This document shows positions 1 through 11,565 of a stretch of 64,000 nucleotides of DNA, piece after piece. Below the pieces are notes generated by a model. The model was not told the origin of the DNA. It saw only the letters and a program-made list of their open reading frames with translations, and did not search any database. Both the position numbers and the translations under genes were made by a program. Position 1 is the stretch's first letter, and every line of letters begins with the position of its first letter. The DNA is from Cannabis sativa (taxonomy: Eukaryota; Streptophyta; Magnoliopsida; Rosales; Cannabaceae): positions 14,286,041 to 14,350,040 of the forward strand of contig NC_083606.1 of the NCBI RefSeq assembly GCF_029168945.1. The letters are read 5' to 3'.

Positions 1-183
1 ACCTATTTTCAAGGTTCAAATATCACTAATATCTTAAATTATTAAAAAAATATTTATTAATTTAATTATGATAATTAGATTTGAAATATGAAAAATAAAA
101 ATCTAAATACAAAATTATACAAAAAATTCGAAATTAATTCCATGAAAAAGCATGAAAAATGAAAAAAAAAATAGATTTGGTAT

Positions 184-208
184 GGATGGTATGCATTGCA
201 TACCATCC
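184..208. other. Perfect 12-bp-arm palindrome in element leader
   Basis: Arms GGATGGTATGCA and TGCATACCATCC are separated by one base. With the second palindrome at 387-405 it bounds the GC-rich block of the leader. It would form a strong hairpin in the element RNA. Confidence 0.8.
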
Positions 209-386
209 GCGCGCGTCCTAGGAAGGGGCTGGCGGAAAAACCTCGGCCAAGGAGGCTGCCAGCAGGGTGTCCCACGCGCGCATGACCCCAAATTCAGACA
301 GATCTGCCTTTCTGACCGAGAAAACTTAGACATGAGCCTTGTCCGAAGCCGCACGCACTCGAAAAAAAAGGGATCCACACGCGCAT

Positions 387-405
387 AGGAGGTGTCACAC
401 CTCCT
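387..405. other. Perfect 9-bp-arm palindrome in element leader
   Basis: Arms AGGAGGTGT and ACACCTCCT around a single C. It lies at the LTR-proximal edge of the GC-rich leader block, opposite the palindrome at 184-208. Confidence 0.8.
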
Positions 406-658
406 TATTTTTTTTTCTGATTTTAAAAGAATCATAACTAATTAAAATAAAATCAAAATTGAGTTCTGTAAAAAAAATTGCTTAATTTTTTCCATACTAT
501 CCAATAAAAATAATTCCAGAACAAAAATCCAATTATTTTACGTAAAAATTTTGCAAACATCAATCAATCATCAATAAACACATAGATTAACATGAATCAC
601 ATCCAAATCACACAAACATCGTTTTAAATCCATATTACTTGAAAGTAAATCAACCAGT

Positions 659-2492
659 TGTTGGAATTAATTTTGCTAGGATCTAGATTTACTAACAAGT
701 ATATTTTTAACATCCTAATATGAATTTCTAAAACGATGAAAATAAACACATAAAAGGTATGAGAAATCTTACAGTGGTTGCAGCGGAATTAAATGACTCA
801 TTCCGCTTAGATCACTAACCCTTGTATCCTTTTTCTAGCGGAGTATCACCAAGATCTGAGCCCGATTCTCCTTCTTGTTGTTTGGATTCTTCACAGTCTT
901 ACATACTATGATTGAGGACTCACTTGTTATGTGTGGGCAGGAACTCAATCACTAATGAATGAATTTTATTTGTGAAGAAAGGCTATGGTATTTCGAATTA
1001 GAAGAAGAAGAAGGAAGAGGTCTCATAAACCTAGAGAGAAAACTAGCTTTTTAGCTTTGGAGGCATTAGTTGGATAATGAGAACATAGCGTTCCTTTTAT
1101 GGTAATTTCCACTAGGGTTAGGGTTGAATTATTTGGAATAAAAAATTGATAAAAATAGAGCAAAATTAGCACATAGTGGCCGACCACTTAACGGGCCCAA
1201 CACTAGTTTGGTTTTTGCCATTTTTCTCAATTATTTTATCTATTTTTCACAATACCACTTTTTGCAATTTCAACCCTATAAATGCCAAAACTATTTATTT
1301 AATAATTAAAATAATTACCAAATGAAATTGACATTTATAATATTTATTAATTAGACTCCACAAAGTCTCTTAATTAATAAATTAACCTTAAAATATCATT
1401 TCTTCACAATCAAGCCATAACATAGTGAAAATTGATAAACTAGACATAGTCTAATTTTAGAATTAAAATTGATTAACTAAAATCAATTAACTGAGTCTTA
1501 CAAGCAGTTTATCTCAACTAGTATGGTGACCATGGGCCTATATAACCGAGCTTCCAATAAGCAAATCTCTAACTTATTAATTCCTCGTTGAACCAATATA
1601 GAACTTGGAATTGCACTCTCAGTTACATAGAACGCTCTATATGTTCCACGATATAGATATGCCATTAATTATCCATTGTTATAACCCAATAATCAATGAT
1701 CCTCTATAGATGATTTACATTGCATAGGGAAAAAATTACCATTACACCCTTTCAATGTATTTTATCCTTAAAACACTTAGCCACCTATAAATGATATTTT
1801 AGTAAACTAATATAATCACTAAAATGAGCGCTCTATCATTTATCTTTATTTAGCCAAGCTCGAAGGAAATCATTGTTTCACTTCTATATCCGGATAGAAG
1901 CTATAAATTCCATATCTATGATTAGCGCTCCCACTCAATTGTACTATCATGTTCCCAAAAAGTACGTATTACCCGGACCAAAAGGTAGGCTTAACTAACA
2001 AATCAAAGAACACAAATGACACTCTCGAGATTGAACCTAACCATGTCAGGATTGAGATCATTTGATCTAGGATCAACTAGGTGATATTGAATTGAATAAA
2101 TATTACGGTAAAATTATCGTATCTAGTTCAAGTTCAATATCGGTCCCTTCCGATGCATACTCCATACATCCAACCCAAGCTTACTTTATCCAAGGTGCAA
2201 GTAAACTATGCTATAGATTATCATATCAGTTAAACCCTGTGTACTGATAAATCTAGGAATACATTTAATCACACAATCTTGATTACTTTCCACTGTGTTG
2301 ACAACACAATAAACAAGAATATCAATGTGATAAGGATTTTGATGAATTTATTAATCAAATAAGTAAATAAATGATCACATGAACCAAATAACACATTAAA
2401 CAAGTAATGAAATTAAATCTATTTCTTTATTGATAATTGAATAGAAAAGATTACATTGAAATAGAGTTTTATTTAGGGCACAAAGCCCAACA
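659..2492 (-). repeat. LTR, 1834 bp, TG...CA (5' LTR of left-edge element)
   Basis: The LTR starts TGTTGGAATTAATTTTGC and ends GGGCACAAAGCCCAACA in plus-strand order. The same ends and many internal blocks recur in the LTRs at 3571-12890 (split), 21163-23052, 29275-30602, 32592-34461 and 39685-41530. The right flank is CAATC. The left side is element interior, so no TSD can be tested. Confidence 0.85.
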
Positions 2493-3570
2493 CAATCATC
2501 TCCACCACCACCATCCTCATCATCATCTGGACCACCGTCCCCAGAGCTATCATCGCCATTATCATCAACATCATCTTCATCTTTAACATCATTATCTTCA
2601 GGCTGATCATCTTCCTAGAATCGAATTCTTCATCATCCTCATTTTTGAAATCACCAACAACATCGTCGTCATTTTTTGAAGAGGAAACCACATCATCTGT
2701 TTGGATCGATTGATGGCTAGAAGCAGCACGGGAAGACTAGAAAAAATAATGGAAATTTGAATATAAACGTACACAATATGAAAAAACTATACAAAAACTA
2801 CACATCAACTACATTAAAAAAAGAAACAAAAAAAAATACCTTGAGAAGAATATCCATCTTTCTGTTCAAATCAGCAAAAGCAGACATAATAATCTGCTGC
2901 TGGCTAAGAACAAGGGACACATCTTTCTTCAAATCCTCGTACTCAATACGAGTGATATGATCATGAGCCGTAGATGAGAATAGACCAACATGATAACCTT
3001 TCACAAAAGCACTGGGCATATAGATTTAGAAGTGACTTCACGATTGCCTTTACCTTTAACCTTAATAAAGGAAGGAGTCGTGTCACCCAAAAAATAATCA
3101 ATCAAATTCTAACTAGATCTCTCAACAGAAGTTGGAGAAATATTTTCAAGTTATAACTGTAACAAAAAAGGAATAATAGTGAATAAACATACAATTTATA
3201 AAAAAATAAAAAATAACACTTAAACAACAAAAAAATAAAAGTAAAACAACACACATATACCTCCTTTAAAGGTCGAGTGAAGATGATGTAGTTGACATTG
3301 TCCATTTTCAACTGAGATACTTTAAGCTTTGGAATTTTTGGCCAGTTAAGAAGCCTAGGAATGACAATGCTTGAATACAAAGGAAGTTTCCCAATGACGT
3401 ATGGACAACACTCAAGAAACCAAACTTGCAATGCATACGAAAAACCTAATAACCTATAAAACCACCATCCTTTTCCTTCTTCTTAACCATCCTAATATTG
3501 ACATCAGTCTTACTCTTAAGAGATTCAAGAGTCATCTCAAAGCACTCATTGCCCCACCCATACTCATTAT
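2493..3570 (-). pseudogene. Fragment of DUF1985/Ulp1-transposon type gene, introns retained
   Basis: Read on the minus strand, an exon at about 3431-3260 encodes a stretch with VWFLECCPYV, PRLLNWPKIPKL and RPLKEV. This resembles the end of the DUF1985 domain of plant Ulp1-protease genes carried by Mutator-like elements. A GT donor follows (AAGGAG/GTATAT). An acceptor after a T-rich run (TTGTTACAG) starts a second exon with DHITRIEYEDLKKDVSLVLS and LNRKMDILLK, ending at another GT donor near 2841. A third block after TTTTTTCTAG encodes a serine-rich then very acidic tail (about 2735-2500). Retained introns imply DNA-level origin, not retro-copying. The fragment is cut off by LTRs on both sides and lacks the Ulp1 catalytic part. 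The family assignment is from memory of the motifs and is moderate. Confidence 0.5.
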
Positions 3571-4702
3571 TATTGGGATTGTTTTATCAGGATTTAGATT
3601 TACTAACAAGTATATTGAATTAACATCCTAAATATGAATATCTCTAAAACAATGAAATTAAAAACATAAGGGTTTAAGAAAACCTTACATTGATTGCAGC
3701 CGAATATAGTGACTCATTCCCTTCAGATCTCTAGTCCTTGATTCTTTTCTGTCGCAGGGTATTATCAAGTTTTGAAACTGGATCTCTTTCTCTCCTTCGA
3801 GCTTAGTTACTACCGTCTTACTCACTATGATTGAGTACTTGACTTGCTGTGTGTGGGCATGGCACTCTATCACTCAAGGGTTCGAATGGTGAAGAACAAT
3901 GAAGGAGGTTTGAAATCACTATGGAATGAACTCTCTCATCTAGGTTGAAGGCAATAGTTAAATTGTTAAAAAAGGGGATGAGTGAGAGCATCATGTTCCT
4001 TTTATAGTGTTTCAACTAGGGCTTAGGGCTGAATTATATGGATTAAAAAATAATAAAATATTGGGTAAAAATCAACACTAGGGCCAGCCATGTAATGGAC
4101 CATTCTCTAGTTACAATTTTTCCACTTTATTTCAACCAGTTATTCTTCTTTCAATAATACCATATTATCTAATTCAATCCTATAAATGACAAAACTATTT
4201 ATTGAATAATTATAATTAATTATTCAATAAAATTTTCATTTATACAATTTATTAATTAGACCATACAAAGTCTCTTAATTAATAAATAGACCCCAAAACC
4301 TCTTTTCTTCACAATTAAGCCCTTGCTTAGTGAAAATTCATAAATAAAACACAGTCTAATTTTAGAATTATAATTGATTATTCAAAATTAATTAACTGAG
4401 TCCACAAGCATTATCATCTCAACTAGTAAGGGGACTATGGGCCTATATAATCGAGCTTTCAATAAGTAGATCTAGAATTTACCAAGTAAATTCTCTAACT
4501 TATTAATTCCGTCTTGCGTCACTATAGATTTGGAATTGAATAGCACTCTCAATTATATAGAACGCTCTATATGTACCACGATATAGATACGTTATGATTA
4601 TCCATTGTTACAATCCTAATAGTCAAAGATCCTCTATAGATGATCTACACTGAATAAGGATAAATTTACCGTTCTACCCTTCAATATATCTTATCCTTAA
4701 AA
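3571..4702 (-). repeat. Left part of a split LTR (solo or truncated)
   Basis: It starts as a degenerate copy of the TGTTGGAATTA...CTAGATTTACTAACAAGTAT terminus and continues in step with the LTR at 659-2492 until interrupted after CTTAAAA by the copia element at 4703. The sequence resumes at 12056. Left flank (DUF1985-like gene) and right flank (gypsy RNase H) differ and no TSD is visible, so this is not a simple solo-LTR insertion. Confidence 0.75.
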
Positions 4703-5192
4703 TGTTAGAAAAATTAATAATATACCCAAGATCTATTTGTATATAACATAGAACACAATAATAAGATATAATAATTTGGTATGTGTACCTGATTGATCCA
4801 TAGCAATTATCTCAGTTTGATCCACAACAGTTACTCCAATTCGATAGTGTAATACTATCAACTAAGTCTTCCTCCCTAGATCCCTAAATCAGAAGCAGTT
4901 TATTTTATCTGATTATCAAAAGGTATACAATTGTGATGAGACAATATGTATTTATAGAGTTAGGGAGGGGACTTAGCTACAAAACCCTAGTTGGGCTGGG
5001 CCTGCTCATCAAAGGCTTCAGTCAACTAGAAAAGCCCACACTTATGCTTCACCTAGACTTTACACACAGATGCTAAGCCCATTAACAATTGATCACCAAC
5101 AACATGGGCTAACACAGCAAAGAACTATCCAATCAACCCAAGTTTTAATAAAACCAATAAAATTTAATGTAAGCCCAAATAAAAGTCTAACA
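4703..5192 (-). repeat. 3' LTR of the copia element, 490 bp
   Basis: Plus-strand ends TGTTAGAAAAATTAAT and AAAAGTCTAACA. Nearly identical to 11566-12055. The TSD TAAAA lies directly outside at 4698-4702. Confidence 0.95.
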
Positions 5193-5204
5193 TTCTCCCA
5201 CTTG
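5193..5204 (-). promoter_or_regulatory. Polypurine tract (PPT)
   Basis: The minus strand reads CAAGTGGGAGAA immediately before the 3' LTR. It is the expected primer site for plus-strand DNA synthesis in copia elements. Confidence 0.85.
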
Positions 5205-5836
5205 GGCTACATTAATTTTAATACATATATATATTATATTAAAATAATTTTGTTTGAAAACAACTCATGGGTTGAACAACAGGAAAACATTTTGTGGCCA
5301 CTTTAAAAATGATAGTTCTCTGATAGCATCTCAACATATCGGTCCAATTTAACCTTTGGTAATGAACTATGACAATCATATTATTTTTAACTCAACAAAA
5401 GACATTCATAATCACAAATACCAAAGTATTAAATCGACATGGTCAATAAGTCTAGTAGTGTGGTAAGGAATTATGTTCAACATGTGATCAATTTAAAATA
5501 AAATAATATCCTTATCAGTCCTCAATTTCACTGATAGGTGATGCTTAATAAATAAGCCAGTGAAATTAAACACACACCACTTAAAATAAGTTAGTGTCAC
5601 TAAATATGCTTAAAGAATTAAGCCAACAAGATATCATTGTCATTAAGCAAATAAATTTAAAAGACAATGATCACAACAATATGAACCACATGCTTTCAAT
5701 TCAATCATTCTCGAGAATATAACAAAACATATCCATTCAATAATAAAAAATATTGAAACATAAAATATAGTTCATAACTTTATTCAGAAAATTATAAATA
5801 ATAATTTCTAAAAACAAACAGAAAACAAAACTCCCA

Positions 5837-6748
5837 CTAACCCAAAAGATCAAAAGATTCTAAAATGCCCATATTAACAACATGTTTATTAAACAGCACG
5901 TCACTTAACCCTTTGGTTAGAGGATCAGCTAACATCGACTCGGTCTTGCAATTTTCAATGACAATGTCTCCTTTCTTGACCAAGTCTCTGACAGTGAGAT
6001 ACTTTATTTCCATATGTTTAGAAGCACTACTAATCTTGTTATTCTTTGAAAAGAAAACAGTAGCATTATTATCACAATAGATTAGCATAGGTGTGGAAAT
6101 AGAATCAACCACTCGTATCTCCGAAATAAAATTCTTCAGCCACAAAGCTTGCAAAGATGCCCCATAGCATGCAACAAACTCAGCATACATAGTAGATGTT
6201 GTGATCAAAGTCTGTTTGACACTCTTCCAAGAAATAGCAGCACCTGCCAAGGTGAAAATATAGCCAGAAGTTGACTTTAAATCATCTACACAACCACCAA
6301 AATCTGAATCTGAATAACCAACAACTCGAAGATTGTCAACATGCTTATACACAACCATAAAACTCTTCGTTCTTTGCAAATATCTCAAAACTTTCTTGGC
6401 TGCAACCCAATGATCATGGCCAGGATCAGATAAATATCTCCCAAGAACATTGACTACGAAAGCTATGTCAGGTCGAGTGCAAACCTGAGCATACATCAAA
6501 CTCCCTACTACACTTGCATAAGGGATGTTCTTCATTGCTCCTCTTTCCAAGTCGTTCTTAGGACATTGCTGCTTAGTGAACTTGTCCCCTTTCAGAATAG
6601 GAATAGAACCTGCTTTACACAAATCCATGTTGAACCTTTTGAGCACACGATTAATGTAAGCTTCTTGAGATAAGCCAAGAACTTTTCGATTCCTGTCACG
6701 ATGGATCTCAATCCCCAAAACATAGGATGCCTCTCCAAGATCTTTCAT
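5837..6748 (-). pseudogene. Copia Pol C-terminal part: end of RT plus RNase H
   Basis: This is a 303-codon open frame that continues the Pol frame of 6784-9264 after a frameshift. It opens with MKDLGEASYVLGIEI, the conserved block just downstream of the RT active site. RNase H follows, with GYSDSDFGG (about residues 144-152), KSTSGYIF, MYAEFVA (E190), YCDNNAT (D226) and the terminal ADPLTKG (274-280). The first ATG is internal to the ancestral polyprotein, so this is not an independent gene. The domain itself looks complete and lacks internal stops. Confidence 0.9.
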
Positions 6749-6783
6749 ATCAAAATTGGAAGACAGAAAATTTTTGGTCTCAT

Positions 6784-9264
6784 TTAGTGTGACAAATCAC
6801 TGCTGGCAAGTAAAATGTCATCTACATAAAGAACAAGAAAAATATAACGACTCCCACTGATCTTCATATAAATACACTGATCAAACTTGTTCTCTACGAA
6901 ACCAAACGATGTCACAACCTTGTCAAACTTCAAGTACCACTGGCGAGATGCCTGTTTGAGACCATAAATGGATCGTTTCAACTTGCAAACTAAGTGTTCT
7001 TTTCCTTTCTCCTTGTAGCCTTCAGGTTGAGACATATAGACTTCCTCATTCAGTTCTCCATTCAGAAAAGCAGTTTTGACATCCATTTGATGCAACTCTA
7101 AATAAAAATGCGCAACTAAGGCCATAATAATTTTGAATGAATCTTTAGTGGAAACAGGTGAGAAAGTTTCAGTGTAATCAATACCCTCTCTTTGAGTAAA
7201 GCCTTTAGCCACTAAACGCGCTTTAAACCTTTCAATCTGTCCCTTTTTATCCCTTTTAGCCTTTAAAATCCACTTACAACCTATTGGTTTAAAACCATCA
7301 GGTAATAAAACTAGCTCCCATACACCATTTTTCTTCATGGAGTCGATCTCATCATCCGTAGCTGCTAACCATTTTGAAGATTGTGGACTATTAAGTGCTT
7401 CACTAAAAGTGACAGGATCCATAAAATGATCAATATCATATTCTCCTTCTCCAAGATAAACAAAATTATCATGACACTTTGTTGACTTCTTTTGTCTCTG
7501 AGATTTTCTTAGAGGAGGTACTTCTGGAATAACTTCTCTTTGTTGATCATTGTTTTGAATAACATCTTCCACAACTGGAATTTCTTCAATAACAGGATTC
7601 TCATTAACAATAGGAGCTTCATCATTAATAGGCCCTTCATCAATAATAGGACCTTCATCATCTTCGATATCGGGAGCAATGTATTCATCAACAATGGGAG
7701 CATTACCAATTGGAGTAGGATTGAGACTACTATTATCATCTCTTGAAAATGACATAGGAATACAAATTCCTTTAGATGACTCCCCCATTTCAAGAGATGT
7801 CGAAGGAATATTTTCAGCAACATCAAATTCCAGAAATTTAGCAGTCTGCGATTCAACAATTCGCGTACCACGAGTAGGACAGTAAAAGCGATAGCCTTTC
7901 GAGCGCATTGGATAACTAATGAAATAACAACGATTTGTTCTCAGATCTAACATTTTCAAATTAGGATCATAAATCTTTACTTCAGCTGGACAACCCCATG
8001 CACGAAGATGATTCAGACTAGGCTTCCGCCCAGTCCACAACTCAAAAGGGGTTTTGGGAACAGATTTACTCGGAACACGATTTAAAATATAAGTTGCAGT
8101 CATAAGTGCTTCACCCCATAAAAACTCTGGAAGATTTGTTCTACTCATCATACTTCTAACCATATCCATGAGAGTGCGATTTCTCCTTTCAGCAACGCCA
8201 TTTTGCTCAGGTGAACCAGGCATAGTGTATTGAGCAACTATACCATTTTCTTGTAAGTACTCTGCAAAAAGCCCCATGTGTTGTCCTGATTCTGTATAAC
8301 GACCATAATATTCTCCTCCACGATCAGAATGAACAACTTTGATGACTCTTCCTAATTGTTTCTCAACCTCATTTCGAAAAATTTTGAGTTTATCAAGGGC
8401 GTCAGATTTTTCTTTAATTAAATAGGTGAATCCATAACGAGAAAAATCATCGATGAAAGTGATAAAATACTTATTTCTGCACAACGTGGTGGAATAAGGA
8501 CCACTGATGTCCGTGTGGATAATTTCCAATAAAGATTGACTGCGGTTTGCAGTCTTCGTTCTTGTTTTAGTCAATTTTCCACGAGTACAATCAACACAAG
8601 TATCCCAATCAGAAGCATCAAGAGGAGGAAGTATTTCAGATTTAATTAAACGATCAACCCTTTCCCTGGAAATATGACCCAATCTTTTGTGCCATAACAA
8701 TAAGGATGTTTCCTTAATATGAGGTCTTTTACCCACATTCACAACATTAAAAGAGGAATCTAAAGGAGCCAATGACAACTTGTAAAGACCATCAGAATAA
8801 AAGCAATTTCCAATAATTTGAGAGTCAAGTATAATGTCAACATTATCATTTGCAAAATGAAAAGAATATCCTTGTTTAACCAAAAGCGGAAGCGAAACTA
8901 AATTCCTTTTAAAAGTAGGAACATAAAAGGTATTGTTCAAAATAATCTTAACAGTAGACTGTAATTCAAGAATAAATGTTCCAACATAGATAACGTCAAC
9001 TCCAACATCATTGCCCACTTTAAGCTTGGACTCCCTCTCACTTGGCTTCCTGAGATCCCTTAGCCTCTGTAAGGAAGCAGAAACATGAACAGTAGCACCA
9101 CTGTCTAACCACCAAGAATCAATAGGAACATCAACTAGATTAGATTCAAAACAAACACATGCTAATAGATTACCTGATTGTGCTTGCTTCTTTTCTAACC
9201 AAGTCTTAAATTTGTGACAGTCTGTTCTCCGATGCCCTAGTTTTTCACAAAAGTAACACTTCAC
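6784..9264 (-). pseudogene. Copia polyprotein: zinc knuckle, protease, integrase, RT
   Basis: An 826-codon frame. Residues 3-16 form a CX2CX4HX4C zinc knuckle. The aspartic protease has DSGATVHVS at 54-62. The integrase has an HHCC finger (H192, H197, C223, C226) and a core with HTDISGPY (D252), HSDRGGEYY (D314) and [11 protein letters not shown] (E359). Reverse transcriptase follows with [20 protein letters not shown] and the catalytic YVDDILLAS at about 813-821. The frame then stops after SSDLSH because about one nucleotide is missing relative to the following frame (5837-6748). Upstream it is in frame with Gag but separated by a TAG at 9331-9333. Product order and motifs are typical of Ty1-copia. 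Lineage within copia is not assigned. Confidence 0.93.
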
Positions 9265-9330
9265 ATTAGAGTATTTGGACTTTCCATTGTTATTCTTCTG
9301 TTTATTCTTATGCTCCTTACCATTACCATT

Positions 9331-10032
9331 CTATTTAGTAGCACCATCATTTTTATTCTTGAATTTTCCTTTTCCTTTGTTGGGCTTGAGGTGAGAAACA
9401 TAGTTAGCAGATTCATTCTTCTCCCTTTTAAGCTTGCTTTCTTCAGCTACACACTGAGAAATTAGGTCGCTGATAGTCCATGTTTGATTGTAAGTGTTGT
9501 AGGCTGTCTTGATAAGGCTGAAAGAGGCAGGAAGTGCATGAAGAGCTCGATGAATAATGAAAGAGTCAGGAAGAGGAATATTATGATCTTTCAACTTGGA
9601 CTGAACATTCACCAATTTCAGAATAAAATCTCGCACTCCTTTTAATTCATCATACTTAATGGTTGCCATTTCATCCATAAGATGTCCAGCTTCAGCGTTT
9701 TCACCAGTGTCATATAGTTTTTCTACAGCATTGAAAAACTCTTTGGCATTTGTAGTGTCTGGCAAACCACTCAATAGATGTTCAGGAATAGATCTTTTCA
9801 TAGTAAGAAGACTAAGACGACTTGACTTTTCCCATTGTGCATGATGAGTTCTCTCGGCAGCTGTACTGGATTCAGTAAGATCAGCAGGTTTTTCTTCTCG
9901 TAGGCACAAGTCCAAATCCATTATGCCTAAAGTAAATTCCACATCTCGTTTCCATGTCTTGTAGTTGGAAGCATTCAAAATATGGATGGAAGCATTATTG
10001 TTGTTCACAGAAAAGGAGACTGAAAAATTCAA
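9331..10032 (-). CDS. Copia Gag (capsid) protein
   Basis: A 233-residue frame starting MNFSVSFSVNNNN, with the plant copia Gag (UBN2-like) pattern: NYKTWKRDVEFTLGIMDLD near the N-terminus, AKEFFNAVEKLYD and a lysine-rich tail (KPNKGKGKFKNKN). It would form the particle shell around element RNA. The frame ends in TAG at 9333-9331. Translation downstream is open in the same frame into the zinc knuckle at 9264, so Gag and Pol are split only by this stop. Whether the stop is read through or is a mutation cannot be told here. Confidence 0.9.
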   Translation of the reverse strand: MNFSVSFSVNNNNASIHILNASNYKTWKRDVEFTLGIMDLDLCLREEKPADLTESSTAAERTHHAQWEKSSRLSLLTMKRSIPEHLLSGLPDTTNAKEFFNAVEKLYDTGENAEAGHLMDEMATIKYDELKGVRDFILKLVNVQSKLKDHNIPLPDSFIIHRALHALPASFSLIKTAYNTYNQTWTISDLISQCVAEESKLKREKNESANYVSHLKPNKGKGKFKNKNDGATK

Positions 10033-10106
10033 AAATTAAAACTTGAATAAGCAATATGAGCAATGTATTAGAAAATATTGTAGAATCAACTGGTCATTAT
10101 AAACTC

Positions 10107-10375
10107 CCCTTTGGGGTGAGAATATAACACACACATGATCTACCTTCATGAAGTTAACAACAAAGAAAAAAATACATATCATTTAAGAATTTTATTACCT
10201 TTGGGCAAATAAATTTCTTAAAAATATGTATTAATTCAAGCAAAAAAAAAATAATAATAAATTTATATATTTAAATTATTACCTTTGGGAAAATAATTAA
10301 AATATATATATATTTAATATTAACTCACTTCATGGAATGTGAACTAATATATGTAAATACTACCTTTGGGCAAGT
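10107..10375. repeat. Periodic ACCTTTGGG motifs in copia leader
   Basis: ATTACCTTTGGGCAAATAA (near 10194), ATTACCTTTGGGAAAATAA (near 10278) and ACTACCTTTGGGCAAGTAA (near 10359) recur at spacings of about 85 and 81 bp, with a weaker CCCTTTGGGG near 10107. ACCTTCATGAAGT (10142) and ACTTCATGGAATG (10327) form a second related pair. All lie between the Gag start and the 5' LTR. Confidence 0.75.
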
Positions 10376-11550
10376 AATTACACATATAGTCAACCAAAAG
10401 ATATAATATTTTCTTCAACATGTGAAATTTGGTGATAAAACAATCTTTGAAAATTAATAATTTTCAACCAAATTTCCAAAAGAGATATATAATTGTTTTA
10501 TTATATTGATAATCAAAAAATAAAGTGTCCACCATAACACATTATTTTTGTATCAAACAACCAAGTTTTATAATTTTAGAACAACAAATAATCAAAAGAT
10601 GTGAATATAAGAAAATTGGTGGAGACTACATAGTCAAAATAAATTAAATAAGAGAGTGACTATGTCATATGGAACGAGAAGAAACCCAAAAAATTTTCTA
10701 TGATCGAAAGATTTCGAAAAATCATCAAAAATTATTTTTAATAATTTTTTAACTACATAATTATCATTAAAATAGTAATAATTATTAAACGGAGTCAAAA
10801 AATTAATTAAAAATCATAGAAAAATCAGAAATTAAATTCTAATAACGCTGAAAAAAAAACGTCGAAAAACGACATCATAGGCGGCCCCACGCGCCCCCAC
10901 GCACCGCCTGCGCGAGTGGGCTTTGCGGCTGGGAGTCATCTTCTTCCTCCAGCATGCTGAAAGCGGGTCGAGCCCGACCCGGTGGCAGGCGGTCGGGTCT
11001 GGTCGTGAAAAACCGGCGAAAACCGACGGAAAAATTGGGGAAATTGATGTGTTTTGCTCGGCATGGAATTTCTAATGGATCTACGCTACTAATTTCGAGT
11101 ATTAAAGATTAAATTTGCAAATATTTTGCTAAAATCAATCCGAAAATTGAAGAACACAAAAGAAAAAATTGTAATGTCAATCTTAGTTTAAATTCGAAAT
11201 TAATTATGTAGGAACATTCTTAAACAATTGATAATGAAAGATCTATAATCAATTTTAGATCAAAAACAATAAAATCAAAACACACAAATTATAATTTCAT
11301 ATTATAATCATATAAACCCTAAAACTTTAAAGTTAAATTTCTCTTAATATACACAATGATTTCATGCATATAATATATCAAAAGAAAGAGCATTTAATGA
11401 GGAATAAAACCCCTAAACTTTTAAGATCGAAAAATAAAAAATTCAACATAAAATAATAACGAAATTAATATGTAATTGGAAAAACAAAGAAAGTAACATA
11501 TACATATTAATTGTTATAAAAATTATAGGTTCTAAATCATATACAATAGG
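10376..11550 (-). other. 5' leader of copia element, no coding potential
   Basis: AT-rich sequence between the PBS and the periodic motifs. It contains one GC-rich patch at about 10870-11045. No open frame of interest is seen. Confidence 0.6.
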
Positions 11551-11563
11551 CAATCTGATACCA
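11551..11563 (-). promoter_or_regulatory. Primer binding site (initiator tRNA-Met type)
   Basis: The minus strand reads TGGTATCAGATTG two bases after the 5' LTR. The first ten bases match the usual plant copia PBS complementary to initiator tRNA-Met. Confidence 0.85.
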
Positions 11564-11565
11564 CA

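Larger units (their letters stand above)
1..2492 (-). mobile_element. Partial copia-type non-autonomous LTR element (leader + 5' LTR)
   Basis: The segment 1-658, read on the minus strand, aligns by eye with the leader that follows the LTR of the plus-strand element at 32592: both have the run TTGATTTACTTTC or close variants, then ATATGGATTTAAA and a T-rich stretch. Position 659-2492 is therefore the 5' LTR and the body lies left of the window. The PBS expected next to the LTR is mostly missing. A GC-rich block (about 184-405) sits in the leader. No Gag or Pol frame is seen. Confidence 0.75.

Noticed and set aside
7509..7885. Overlapping frames inside the copia Pol region
   Set aside because: They are shadows of the acidic, repetitive linker between integrase and RT.
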